From positions 1 to 59,962 of the forward strand of contig CACJAV010000008.1 in NCBI GenBank assembly GCA_902591485.1: a stretch of DNA of 59,962 nt, read 5' to 3'. Of this stretch, positions 51,982-59,962 are shown piece after piece. The stretch is from an uncultured Alphaproteobacteria bacterium. Its GTDB lineage: Bacteria > Pseudomonadota > Alphaproteobacteria > HIMB59 > GCA-002718135. The first letter of the stretch is position 1; each line of letters opens with the position of its first letter. The position numbers and the translations under genes were made by a program. A model generated the notes under the pieces. That model was not told the DNA's origin, made no database searches, and worked only from the letters and a program-made list of their open reading frames with translations.

Positions 51982-52974
51982 TTATTTACAATTAACACAG
52001 CACTGATCAACCCAATGATTAGGCGAAACTTCAATTAATCCCATTTCAATTTTTCCATTACTACAATCATGAGTTGGATTTGGACATCTTGTTCTAAATA
52101 CACATCCAGATGGAGGATTCATTGCACTTGGAATTTCACCGATAAGTTCAATTGCTCTAGATTTATTTTCAGGATCAATTGAAGGAATAGATGATAACAA
52201 TGCTTTTGTGTAAGAATGTTTAGGATTACTAAATAGCTCTCTTGAAGGTGCCATCTCAACTATATGACCAAGGTACATTACTGCAACAATATCACAAACG
52301 TGGGCCACAACACTCAAATCATGACTGATAAATAAATAAGTTAAATTAAGTTCTTTTTGAAGTTGTTTTAGGAGATTCAATATATCTGCTTGTATAGAAA
52401 CATCTAAAGCAGCAACACTCTCATCAGCTACAATAAATTTTGGATTACTTACAAGAGCTCTTGCTATTGATATACGTTGGCGCTGCCCACCTGAAAAAGC
52501 GTGTGGAAATCTTCTTAGATGTTCAAGATTTAACCTACATTTTGCTGCAATATCTCTGACCCTTTGATCTGTCTCTTCTCTTGAGCTTGTTATATTCATA
52601 ACCTCCAGGGGCTCAGCAATAATATCTCTAACCGTCATTCTAGGACTTAGTGCTGCATATGGATCCTGAAAAATAAGCTGTGCTTTTTTTCTATATTCTT
52701 TCATTTCTTTTGCAGAAATGTTTGTTAAATCAAAATCTCTTTCATCATCATGAAAAATAACATTCCCTTCACTTATTTTATTTGCTCCTAAAATAGCACG
52801 TCCTAGGGTAGTTTTACCTGATCCAGATTCACCAACTAAACCAAAAAACGATCCTTTTTTTATTTTAATATTAATATTGTTTACTGCTTTGATTTTTTGT
52901 TTTTTTGATAAGAAATTTTCTTGATAATCAAATGAAACTGATAAGTTATTTACAGATACAATATTTTCACTCAT
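51982..52974 (-). CDS. Peptide/oligosaccharide-type ABC transporter ATPase (DppF-like)
   Basis: A 330-residue ATPase from the ATG at 52974, which clears the previous stop by 2 bp. Walker A is GESGSGKTTLG, signature [15 protein letters not shown], Walker B FIVADESVAALD. It has the extended oligopeptide-type C-terminal region, here with CVFRTRCPNPTHDC and a tail HWVDQCCVNCK. The four to six cysteines could hold an iron-sulfur cluster, as reported for some DppD-type ATPases. It works with the adjacent DppD-like protein. Confidence 0.93.
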   Translation of the reverse strand: MSENIVSVNNLSVSFDYQENFLSKKQKIKAVNNINIKIKKGSFFGLVGESGSGKTTLGRAILGANKISEGNVIFHDDERDFDLTNISAKEMKEYRKKAQLIFQDPYAALSPRMTVRDIIAEPLEVMNITSSREETDQRVRDIAAKCRLNLEHLRRFPHAFSGGQRQRISIARALVSNPKFIVADESVAALDVSIQADILNLLKQLQKELNLTYLFISHDLSVVAHVCDIVAVMYLGHIVEMAPSRELFSNPKHSYTKALLSSIPSIDPENKSRAIELIGEIPSAMNPPSGCVFRTRCPNPTHDCSNGKIEMGLIEVSPNHWVDQCCVNCK

Positions 52975-52976
52975 AT

Positions 52977-53957
52977 TTAACCACAATTAACGCAACATTT
53001 ATCAACCCAATGGCCTGGACTGACTTCTATTAAACCCATTTCAATATTTCCTTCTTTACAATCATGTGTAGGTTCTGGACATCTTGTTCTAAAAACACAA
53101 CCAGTTGGTCTATCTAATGGACTTGGTATATTGCCAGGAATTGGCTTTAGAGGAGCGTCAAGATTATTAATATCTGGAAGTGCATTTAATAAGCCTCTTG
53201 TATAAGGATGTTTTGGGTTCTTTAAAATTTCATTAACTGGTCCTCTTTCTACAACACTGCCAAGATACATTACAGCTACATCATCAGCTACTTGAGCAAT
53301 TACACCTAAATCATGTGTGATAAAGATAACGCCCATGTTATATTCTTTAATAATATCTTTCATTAAATTTATTACTTGAGCTTGAATAGTTACATCCAAA
53401 GCTGTCGTTGGTTCATCAGCAAGTAATAATTTAGGCATAGTTGATAAAGCCATTGCAATCATTGCTCTTTGTCTCATTCCACCTGATAATTCAAAAGCAT
53501 ATTGATTAAATCTTTTTTCTGCATCAGCAATACCTACTCTATTCAACATATCTATCGAAATTTGCTTAGCTTGATTTTTTTCAGTTTCTTTATGTAATAA
53601 AAGTTGCTCAATCATTTGATTTCCAATTTTTATTGCTGGTGCAAAACTAGCCATTGGTTCCTGAAAAATCATTGACACTTTTCCACCTCTAATTTTTTTT
53701 AGATCATTCTTTGAGGTAAATTTTAATACATTTTCATTATCAATTATTATTTCAGCATCATCATTATAAATAGTATTACCTGGATTAAGTTGCATTATAG
53801 ACTTTGCTGTAACAGACTTACCTGATCCAGATTCTCCAACTATGCCAAGCACTTTCCCCTGGTCAAGTGTTAATGAAACATTATCTATTGCAATAATACG
53901 ACCCTCATCAGTATCAAACTTTACATCAAGGTTTTTAATTTCTAACAGATGACTCAT
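52977..53957 (-). CDS. Peptide/oligosaccharide-type ABC transporter ATPase (DppD-like)
   Basis: A 326-residue ATPase from the ATG at 53957 (4 bp after the permease stop); longer in-frame starts run into the permease gene. Walker [14 protein letters not shown], signature LSGGMRQRAMIAMAL, Walker [12 protein letters not shown]. Its C-terminal tail CVFRTRCPEPTHDCKEG ... HWVDKCCVNCG is nearly identical to that of the partner ATPase, which is unusual given the divergence of the cores. Confidence 0.93.
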   Translation of the reverse strand: MSHLLEIKNLDVKFDTDEGRIIAIDNVSLTLDQGKVLGIVGESGSGKSVTAKSIMQLNPGNTIYNDDAEIIIDNENVLKFTSKNDLKKIRGGKVSMIFQEPMASFAPAIKIGNQMIEQLLLHKETEKNQAKQISIDMLNRVGIADAEKRFNQYAFELSGGMRQRAMIAMALSTMPKLLLADEPTTALDVTIQAQVINLMKDIIKEYNMGVIFITHDLGVIAQVADDVAVMYLGSVVERGPVNEILKNPKHPYTRGLLNALPDINNLDAPLKPIPGNIPSPLDRPTGCVFRTRCPEPTHDCKEGNIEMGLIEVSPGHWVDKCCVNCG

Positions 53958-53961
53958 AATT

Positions 53962-55125
53962 TTAATGTTTTGTTTTATGGGGATCTGCAGCATCACGGAG
54001 ACCATCTCCGACGTATACAAACGTTAATATTAAGACAACTAGGAAGAAAACTGGAATGAAATACCATTGATAATTAAGCAAAACATCAGCTTTTGTAGCA
54101 TTTTGCAGTAAGACACCTAATGAGTTAACTGGTTCTCTTAAGCCAAGCCCTATAAAGCTTAACGCAGTTTCTGATAAAAGCATGTAAGGAAAACTTATGA
54201 CTAAATCGACTATGATATAACTTGTGAAACTTGGTAGAAGATGACGAATAATAATATGCGTTGATGAAGCGCCACACATCTTTGCAGCTAAGATATATTC
54301 CTGACTTCTCTCACTTAACAAATGAGTTCTTACACGTCTTGCTAAGGTAGGCCATGAAATTAATCCTAACAAGCAAGAAATAAAAAAGAACCTTAACTCA
54401 GAGCTCCACTCTAAAGGGGCAAATGCCGCAAGACACATAAATAATGGTATGGGGGGCACTGTCCTTATGGCATCCGTAAACATCTGCAATAAGCTATCAA
54501 TCCATCCTCCATAGTAGCCTGATATACCTCCAATGATTAAAGATAGTACAAAGGATATAAATACACCTAAGGTTCCTACAGCAAGAGAAATATATATGGC
54601 GCTTAATGTTCGACTAAAGAGATCTTTGCCTGATTTGTCAGTACCAAATATATGTATACCTCCCTCTTTTACTCCAAACAAATGCCTATCGTTTGTAAAT
54701 CCAGGGATTTTAAAATCAAAAGCTGTCCCTGGTAAATTAATATTGAAATCAAATGTTTTATATTCCCAACCTTTTACAAAAAAATAAACATATCTTCTTT
54801 TTTCTGTATCAATTTTATAGACCCATCGAAAATTTGTATCAGCACCACGATATTTTGTTAAAGTGTGCAAAAAGGGTCTTGGAGAAAAACCATTTTCATC
54901 CCAAAACATAGGAATTTGTGGTGCACCATTTTCATAATCTTTATCTCTTCCTGCAATTGTTGGATCATAAGGAGATAAGAAGTCTGAAAACAAACTACAC
55001 ACAATCATAAAAAGTAATATTGATCCTGCAATCATAGCAGATCGGTTTCCAAAAAAACGCGTTCTAACCAATTGCATCTGCGTAGCTGTATAATAGGCTT
55101 CTTTTTTCTTTGAACTAATTTCCAC
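53962..55125 (-). CDS. Peptide/oligosaccharide-type ABC transporter permease (DppC-like, with large periplasmic insert)
   Basis: A 387-residue permease, about 80 longer than the DppC-like protein at 13 kb. The extra part is a periplasmic insert of about residues 60-165 between helix 1 and the HIFGTDKSGKDLFSR loop. The transport domain has an EAA loop at QEYILAAKMCGASSTHIIIRH. Such inserts occur in alpha-galactoside/AgpC and YejE-type transporters, so the substrate may be larger than a dipeptide. It overlaps the upstream permease by 11 bp. Confidence 0.92.
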   Translation of the reverse strand: MEISSKKKEAYYTATQMQLVRTRFFGNRSAMIAGSILLFMIVCSLFSDFLSPYDPTIAGRDKDYENGAPQIPMFWDENGFSPRPFLHTLTKYRGADTNFRWVYKIDTEKRRYVYFFVKGWEYKTFDFNINLPGTAFDFKIPGFTNDRHLFGVKEGGIHIFGTDKSGKDLFSRTLSAIYISLAVGTLGVFISFVLSLIIGGISGYYGGWIDSLLQMFTDAIRTVPPIPLFMCLAAFAPLEWSSELRFFFISCLLGLISWPTLARRVRTHLLSERSQEYILAAKMCGASSTHIIIRHLLPSFTSYIIVDLVISFPYMLLSETALSFIGLGLREPVNSLGVLLQNATKADVLLNYQWYFIPVFFLVVLILTFVYVGDGLRDAADPHKTKH

Positions 55126-56128
55126 CCATTACTCCTTTTCTAATCCTAGGATCCATTATAGCTAATAATACATCTGTGACAAAATTTACAAAAACTATTG
55201 TAGCAGTTAATAAAAAAATTATTGCACCAGCAAGTTGTTGATCATTAGATCTTGCCAGGGCTTCAATTAGTAATGCTCCTGCTTCTGTTAAAATTAAAAT
55301 TAATGCAACAATTGGTAATGCACTAAATATTCTATTTAGGTCAAAACCTATAGAATTTATTACAGGGCCAAGTGAATGTTTTGCAGGGTATCTCCATAAA
55401 AGTTTCATGCCTGATATACCTCTTGCTCTTGCAGCCATAACATAAAGCTTATCATTCTCATCAAGCATAAGCGCCCGAACAGTTTGTAAAGCAAAAGCTG
55501 TAGCATTCCATCCTAGAACAAAAATAGGAAGCCAAGCACGGCTTAGAAAGTCCATAACTTTGGCACTTGACCAGGGTTGATTTTCATATTCTTGTGAAAA
55601 TAAACCAGTCATGGTATCCCCATAAAAAACTGTCATAAACAACATAATACATAAGGCGACTAAAAAGTTTGGTAAAGCTATTCCTAAATAACTAATAAAT
55701 TTTAACGTTGTATCTAGTGATGCGTATTTCGTCGTGGCCGATATAATACCAACAGGTATTGCTATAAGGTATGAAAATATCAGAGCGACTAAACATATTG
55801 TTAAAGATAATACAAACCTACCGCTGAGTAGCTCATTAATATTCATTCGCAAAATACAACTATCTCCAAAGTCTCCCTTTAAAACAATATCTGATACCCA
55901 TTTGCCATATCGATATAAAAAAGGTTTATCGAGACCTAAACGTATCTTCTCTTTTTCAATATCTTCGTAAGTAATTTGTGAACCTTGTGTATTTTTAAAA
56001 GCAAGATATCTCTCAGCACATGTACCTGGTACTAATTCCATCAAAGAAAATACAATAAAACAAACTAACAATAATGTGACTATGGATAGTCCCGCTCTTG
56101 TTAATGTAAATTGTATAAAATTTATCAT
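55115..56128 (-). CDS. Peptide/oligosaccharide-type ABC transporter permease (DppB-like)
   Basis: A 337-residue permease: N-terminal helix LTRAGLSIVTLLLVCFIVFS, the periplasmic block ERYLAFKNTQGSQITYED, and GKWVSDIVLKGDFGDSC before the transport domain with LYVMAARARGISGMKLLWRYP. It follows the binding-protein gene after 86 bp that contain a hairpin with a T-tail. It pairs with the DppC-like subunit. Confidence 0.92.
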   Translation of the reverse strand: MINFIQFTLTRAGLSIVTLLLVCFIVFSLMELVPGTCAERYLAFKNTQGSQITYEDIEKEKIRLGLDKPFLYRYGKWVSDIVLKGDFGDSCILRMNINELLSGRFVLSLTICLVALIFSYLIAIPVGIISATTKYASLDTTLKFISYLGIALPNFLVALCIMLFMTVFYGDTMTGLFSQEYENQPWSSAKVMDFLSRAWLPIFVLGWNATAFALQTVRALMLDENDKLYVMAARARGISGMKLLWRYPAKHSLGPVINSIGFDLNRIFSALPIVALILILTEAGALLIEALARSNDQQLAGAIIFLLTATIVFVNFVTDVLLAIMDPRIRKGVMGGN

Positions 56129-56164
56129 AATAAAAATTCAGTAAAGAGAATAGTTAATATTAAA

Positions 56165-56193
56165 AAAAGCGGCAATATAAAATTGCCGCTTTT
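56165..56193 (-). terminator. Intercistronic hairpin/attenuator after binding-protein gene (copy 3)
   Basis: Perfect inverted repeat AAAAGCGGCAAT / ATTGCCGCTTTT, 12-bp stem with a 5-nt loop (56177-56181). On the minus strand it continues into a run of seven T, so it can act as a partial rho-independent terminator between the binding protein and permease genes. Confidence 0.85.
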
Positions 56194-56214
56194 ATAAAGT
56201 ATATTTAATTTATT

Positions 56215-58266
56215 TTACTCGTCTAACCACCACTGAGTAGCAAGATACGGATAAGTTCTATAATACTCATATGAAGTAGTTTTAAATTGCGTAAAGTTTT
56301 TAAGTGCATTTCTATGATAAGTTGGGAAAGGTGCCTTAACCGTTCCAATTAACAAGCTTTGCTCTGTTAACATTGTTGCAATTTTTTGACCCCATTCGTT
56401 AGACTCAGCAGTTCCTAAAGCATAAGACTGGAATTGATCGATTCCGTCACTTAGGTCATAAACCCATTGAGGAGGTTCAATACCTTCAGATCCGTTACTA
56501 TCAATGTAAGCTGCCCATTGTAAACCTTGTGTATGGTTAAAGTAGTTACCAAACGGTGGTTTAAATGTTTCAGGGTTACCAGCAACAATCGCTAGAGGTT
56601 GTCCTTTGTCCCAAACGTGAACATCAAGTTGGTTAGCAGCTTGCGAACCACGATACTCATCTGGAGTTACTTCTTTAAAAGTTGTTTTTACGCCAACTTC
56701 ATTAAAGTATCTTGCAACAAGTTCAACTTCCACTCCACCAATACCTTGAGTAGCATAGTCAATATTGATAGCTAGAGCATCTCCATTTGGAAGTTCTCTG
56801 AAACCATCACCATCAACATCTTTTAAGCCTACTTCATCAAGAAGGGCATTAGCGCCAGCAGGATCATATTGTGTCATATGCATTTTGATATCTTCTGGAA
56901 CGAAATCAGGTGCTGGTGAAAAACCAACAAACTGTTCTACTTTTCCAAGACCATAATATGCAACATCGTTAATCTCGTCTCTATTCATCGCAATTGACAT
57001 TGCTTGACGGAAACGGATATCACCATAAACAGCACGTTTAGCATCATCTGGATGATTTACGTTGAAGCTGAATAACGCTGCGCCACAACCTGGGTTGATT
57101 TGAATGCTATATCCACCTGACTCTGCTCCATCTAATAACTGTGGTGCAGACTCAAGTTGTACTGATTGAGATTTGTAATCAACTTCACCATTAACCAGTT
57201 TTAACAATCTGATTTCGTTTTCATTAATATATCTTTCATTTTGATAATCAATATATGGAAGTTGATTTCCAGCAGTGTCAACTTGGTGGAAATAAGGATT
57301 AGCAGCATACACACGACCTTCAGTCGTATCTTCAATTGTCATGTAAGCTTCTAATGATGGGTAAGCAGCATACTCTAAACCACCTACTAAGTTTGGATTT
57401 CTTAGCATTGGAGTTGGAGTATCAGTCCAACCAGAGTTACCGTAATATGCAGCTAGTGCATCCCAACCATCTTCAAAACCTAATGCTTGTGCATTTGCAT
57501 CTGCATTAGAGTCTAGCTCAGGATGAAACTGAGTTAGGAAATGTGAAGGTAGGAAGAACTGGTTATATGACCATGCAATAGTAGCTGTAAGACCAGGGAA
57601 CGGTGAAGGTAAATTAAACCTTACTGTTTGGTCATCAATTACATCGACAGTCATTGGTTCACCACCAACTAATAGGTATGGATAAGGCTTCTCCCTAATC
57701 TTAGGGTTCATCATCATATCTTCGTACCAAAACTCAACATCTCTTGCCACAAAAGGTTCACCATTTGACCACTTGTGCCCTTTTCTAAGCATAAAAGTTA
57801 ATGTAGTGAAATCATCATTCCACTCATAATCTTTCGCAACGTTAGGAACAATTGTTGATAGATCATCAGCGAAACGCAATAAGTTTACGTGTCTTGTTGA
57901 TAACATATCAGAAGTACCTGCTTCTGTTGCATTTGATAAAAAGTTTATAGTACCACCATAAGAACCAACTGAGTCATAAGGAACAACGACTAATGGTTCT
58001 GCAGGTAGACGGTCTGCTACTCCAGCAAGACCTTTGTTACCTTGAATTGATGCATTAATACTCGTAATATTTGGATTTTCAGAAAACTGCATTTTACAAC
58101 CTGCAGCACTTTCGTATTCTGAAAGTTCATATTGTTGAGGATATTTTCCACCTTTAAGTCCATCGTTCATTGTCGAGCCTGTACAATGCCCTCCAGCAAA
58201 CGAGCTTACGCTCCATAGAACTGTGCTAGTAGAAAAAACTAATGCTAAAAGTAATTTTTTAAACAT
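56215..58266 (-). CDS. Large ABC transporter substrate-binding protein (SBP_bac_5, AgpA-like)
   Basis: A 683-residue periplasmic protein, about 150 longer than the SBP at 15 kb. The signal peptide is MFKKLLLALVFSTSTVLWSV with cleavage after SFA. LPAEPLVVVPYDSVGSYGGT split around the YGG turn is the mark of the long subgroup that includes alpha-galactoside-binding AgpA; TFMLRKGHKWSNGEPFVARD and RFRQAMSIAMNRDEIN are the general family blocks. AGGAG at 58275-58279 is a strong ribosome binding site. Together with the insert-bearing permease this favours an oligosaccharide or glycoside. It heads an operon that reaches at least to galM. Confidence 0.9.
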   Translation of the reverse strand: MFKKLLLALVFSTSTVLWSVSSFAGGHCTGSTMNDGLKGGKYPQQYELSEYESAAGCKMQFSENPNITSINASIQGNKGLAGVADRLPAEPLVVVPYDSVGSYGGTINFLSNATEAGTSDMLSTRHVNLLRFADDLSTIVPNVAKDYEWNDDFTTLTFMLRKGHKWSNGEPFVARDVEFWYEDMMMNPKIREKPYPYLLVGGEPMTVDVIDDQTVRFNLPSPFPGLTATIAWSYNQFFLPSHFLTQFHPELDSNADANAQALGFEDGWDALAAYYGNSGWTDTPTPMLRNPNLVGGLEYAAYPSLEAYMTIEDTTEGRVYAANPYFHQVDTAGNQLPYIDYQNERYINENEIRLLKLVNGEVDYKSQSVQLESAPQLLDGAESGGYSIQINPGCGAALFSFNVNHPDDAKRAVYGDIRFRQAMSIAMNRDEINDVAYYGLGKVEQFVGFSPAPDFVPEDIKMHMTQYDPAGANALLDEVGLKDVDGDGFRELPNGDALAINIDYATQGIGGVEVELVARYFNEVGVKTTFKEVTPDEYRGSQAANQLDVHVWDKGQPLAIVAGNPETFKPPFGNYFNHTQGLQWAAYIDSNGSEGIEPPQWVYDLSDGIDQFQSYALGTAESNEWGQKIATMLTEQSLLIGTVKAPFPTYHRNALKNFTQFKTTSYEYYRTYPYLATQWWLDE

Positions 58267-58423
58267 ATTATTTTCTCCTTAATTAAGAATAAACGTCTAC
58301 TTTTTTGTATACAATTTTTATTCATTAGCAAAAATATATATTGGATTTATTTCATTTTTTTTACATAAATTGTGTATTTTTTTAATTGAAAATACCATAT
58401 CTTGTGTTTTGTTAATAAATAAT
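58267..58423. promoter_or_regulatory. Divergent promoter region, large SBP operon / phosphonate ester hydrolase
   Basis: The 157-bp gap lies between divergent starts. AGGAG (58275-58279, minus) serves the SBP gene. The rest is AT-rich, with runs such as TTTTTTTACA, and no operator that I can define. Confidence 0.45.
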
Positions 58424-59962
58424 ATGAGTAATATAAAAAAATCCGTTTTGTTTATTTGTGCCGATCAATGGAGATGGGATTGTTTTGGTTTTATGAAACA
58501 CAAACATGCACTGACACCAAATCTAGATAAACTTGCTAAAAATAGTACAGTATTTAAATCTCATTTTACTGGAATTGTTCCTTGTGGGCCTGCAAGAGCA
58601 ACGATGCTTACAGGGCTGTACCCTTTTATTCATCGATCGGTAAGAAACGGTGCACCTCTAGATAAACGATTTACAAATATTGCTAAAGAAGTTCGACGTG
58701 AAGGATATGACCCAAAACTTTTTGGGTATACCGATACAACTTGGGATCCAAGATTTTTAGATGATATTGATGAAAAAAAATTTACTTATGAATCTCCAAT
58801 GGAAGGATTTGATCCAGTGTGTCATCTACCCGAGGGCAATCCCGTGCTGTGGGCAAATTTTTTAAAAGAAAATAATTATGAAATTAATCACCCTCATGAT
58901 TTGTATGTACGCGATACTCCTAAAAAAGGTGAAGGCTATATTTTTAAACCTTGGGATATTCCTACAGAACATTCAGATACAACTTTTCTTACAAATGAAG
59001 TTATTAAACATTTAGAGAGTACTAAGGAGCCGTTCTTTTATCATATCTCATATTTAAGACCCCACCCTCCTATGTTTGTTTCAGAGCCATGGCACAGTCT
59101 CATCGATCCAAATCAAATCGAATTACCTTTAGAAAGTAGTTCATATGAAGAAATGCTTGATGGTCATCCGTTTCTAAAGGAAATGGCCAGAAAATTTCTT
59201 AATGAAGACCTGTATAAGGAAATACGTTTCAAAGATTTAAATGATCAGGATAAAAAAAATCTAATAGCGGTCTATCTTGGAATGTGTGCTGAAGTAGATC
59301 ACAATATTGGTAGGATTTTAACCTGTTTAGAAAATAATAACCGATTGGATGATACCTTAATTATTTTTACAAGTGATCACGGTGAATTATTAGGTGAAAA
59401 TAAATTATGGGGTAAACTTGGATGGTGGGATTCATCCTACAGAATACCTCTAATTATATCAAATCCAAATGGATCAAAATTTGAAATAGAAGATTTTAGT
59501 GAGTCAGTTGATTTAGCACCAACCATTCTTGAGTATTTAAATATTGATGTGCCTATAAATTGGAGTGGTGAGTCATTGCTAGAATATACCGTTAACGGTT
59601 CACGCGATTCTATAAAACCTCATGTTATTTTTGAATTTGATTTTAGTGAAAAACATTATTCTAATTTTGTCAATGAGTCTATTTTAAGTCCTGAGGAATG
59701 TAATTTAATCTGCATAAGAAATGATAAATGGAAATATGTTCATTTTCCAAACTTACCCTCTTTATTGTTCGATTTAGATAATGATCCTATGGAGATGAAC
59801 AATTTGGCCGAAGACAAAAATTTTATAGATATTAAAATGAAACTTTTGAGTGATTTAATGAGTCACAGATTAAGGCATCAAGATAGGCAACTATCTAGTT
59901 TACAAATTTCAAAAGACGGCGTCGCAAGAGTTCATGGATCGAATTCAAGAAAAGTGATATAA
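58424..59962 (+). CDS. Phosphonate monoester hydrolase/sulfatase-family phosphohydrolase
   Basis: A 512-residue protein from the ATG at 58424 (an upstream frame from 58370 adds 18 residues that do not fit the family). The stop is the last base of the window. It matches the Rhizobium phosphonate monoester hydrolase in length (514) and motifs as I recall them: VLFICADQWRWDCFGF with metal Asp, formylglycine site VPCGPARATMLTG (Cys54-Arg58), SYLRPHPP, IIFTSDHGELLGE and KYVHFPNLPSLLFDL. This family hydrolyses phosphonate and phosphate mono- and diesters, and sulfate esters, promiscuously. It is divergent from the large ABC operon, which may import its substrate. Confidence 0.9.
   Translation: MSNIKKSVLFICADQWRWDCFGFMKHKHALTPNLDKLAKNSTVFKSHFTGIVPCGPARATMLTGLYPFIHRSVRNGAPLDKRFTNIAKEVRREGYDPKLFGYTDTTWDPRFLDDIDEKKFTYESPMEGFDPVCHLPEGNPVLWANFLKENNYEINHPHDLYVRDTPKKGEGYIFKPWDIPTEHSDTTFLTNEVIKHLESTKEPFFYHISYLRPHPPMFVSEPWHSLIDPNQIELPLESSSYEEMLDGHPFLKEMARKFLNEDLYKEIRFKDLNDQDKKNLIAVYLGMCAEVDHNIGRILTCLENNNRLDDTLIIFTSDHGELLGENKLWGKLGWWDSSYRIPLIISNPNGSKFEIEDFSESVDLAPTILEYLNIDVPINWSGESLLEYTVNGSRDSIKPHVIFEFDFSEKHYSNFVNESILSPEECNLICIRNDKWKYVHFPNLPSLLFDLDNDPMEMNNLAEDKNFIDIKMKLLSDLMSHRLRHQDRQLSSLQISKDGVARVHGSNSRKVI

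Noticed and set aside
58424-59962. A third ordinary sulfatase
   Set aside because: Length, CGPAR site and C-terminal pattern fit phosphonate monoester hydrolase better.
1-59962. rRNA, tRNA, riboswitches, insertion sequences, attachment sites and replication origin
   Set aside because: I looked for conserved blocks of each on both strands by eye and found none that I could support; a covariance-model search (Infernal, tRNAscan) would be decisive.

Overview
The window is a strongly AT-rich, very densely packed stretch of a bacterial chromosome. It has no rRNA, tRNA, insertion sequence or CRISPR array that I can see, and no gap over 300 bp without a gene. The gene content points to an alphaproteobacterium: a Shemin-type 5-aminolevulinate synthase, a GcrA-like protein, HemJ, YqaA, HIBYL-CoA hydrolase and split saccharopine enzymes. 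AT bias, overlapping genes, shared stop codons and the sulfatase/sugar-uptake load suggest a streamlined marine lineage (AEGEAN-169/HIMB59-like or another AT-rich pelagic group). That placement is inference; no marker gene here settles it.

Region by region. 1-11 kb: housekeeping genes (the two saccharopine dehydrogenases, uvrB, a CoA hydrolase, an AsmA-like protein, an AEC transporter, TPR and TIGR03643 proteins, a GST, a LysE exporter, yajQ, rmuC, yqaA). 11-16.3 kb: a peptide/nickel-type ABC operon. 16.4-23 kb: a nearly complete heme cluster (hemJ-hemF-hemH-hemE-hemCD fusion, divergent from cytochrome b561 and hemA). 23-29 kb: an EamA transporter, a pentapeptide protein, a MotA/MotB-like envelope pair with a very long coiled coil, cfa, and a stand-alone GcrA sigma-interaction domain. 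29-33 kb: FrnE/DsbA, MsrA, NUDIX, a peroxiredoxin and an agmatinase-family enzyme. 33-60 kb: an accessory catabolic region with two sulfatases, a sulfatase-family phosphonate monoester hydrolase, a PhyH oxygenase-like protein, an unassigned glycoside hydrolase, a SUMF1-domain protein and two sugar or oligosaccharide ABC importers.

The most interesting part is 43.5-51 kb. A YihV-like PfkB kinase, a LacD/YihT-type aldolase, a fucose-isomerase-fold isomerase and an aldose epimerase sit beside a SlcC-like hydroxyacid dehydrogenase and a split ThDP decarboxylase that looks like ComD/ComE (sulfopyruvate decarboxylase). Read together they suggest organosulfonate sugar catabolism: sulfosugar to sulfofructose phosphate, sulfolactaldehyde, sulfolactate, sulfopyruvate and sulfoacetaldehyde. 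The sulfolactaldehyde dehydrogenase and sulfoacetaldehyde acetyltransferase steps are not in the window. The flanking sulfatases and importers would feed the same cell with sulfated or sulfonated algal glycans or lipids.

Recurrent structural themes are these. All three ABC binding-protein genes have a strong ribosome binding site and are followed, before the first permease, by a perfect 11-12 bp hairpin with a 5-nt loop. Four tail-to-tail gene pairs share a 4-bp double stop codon.
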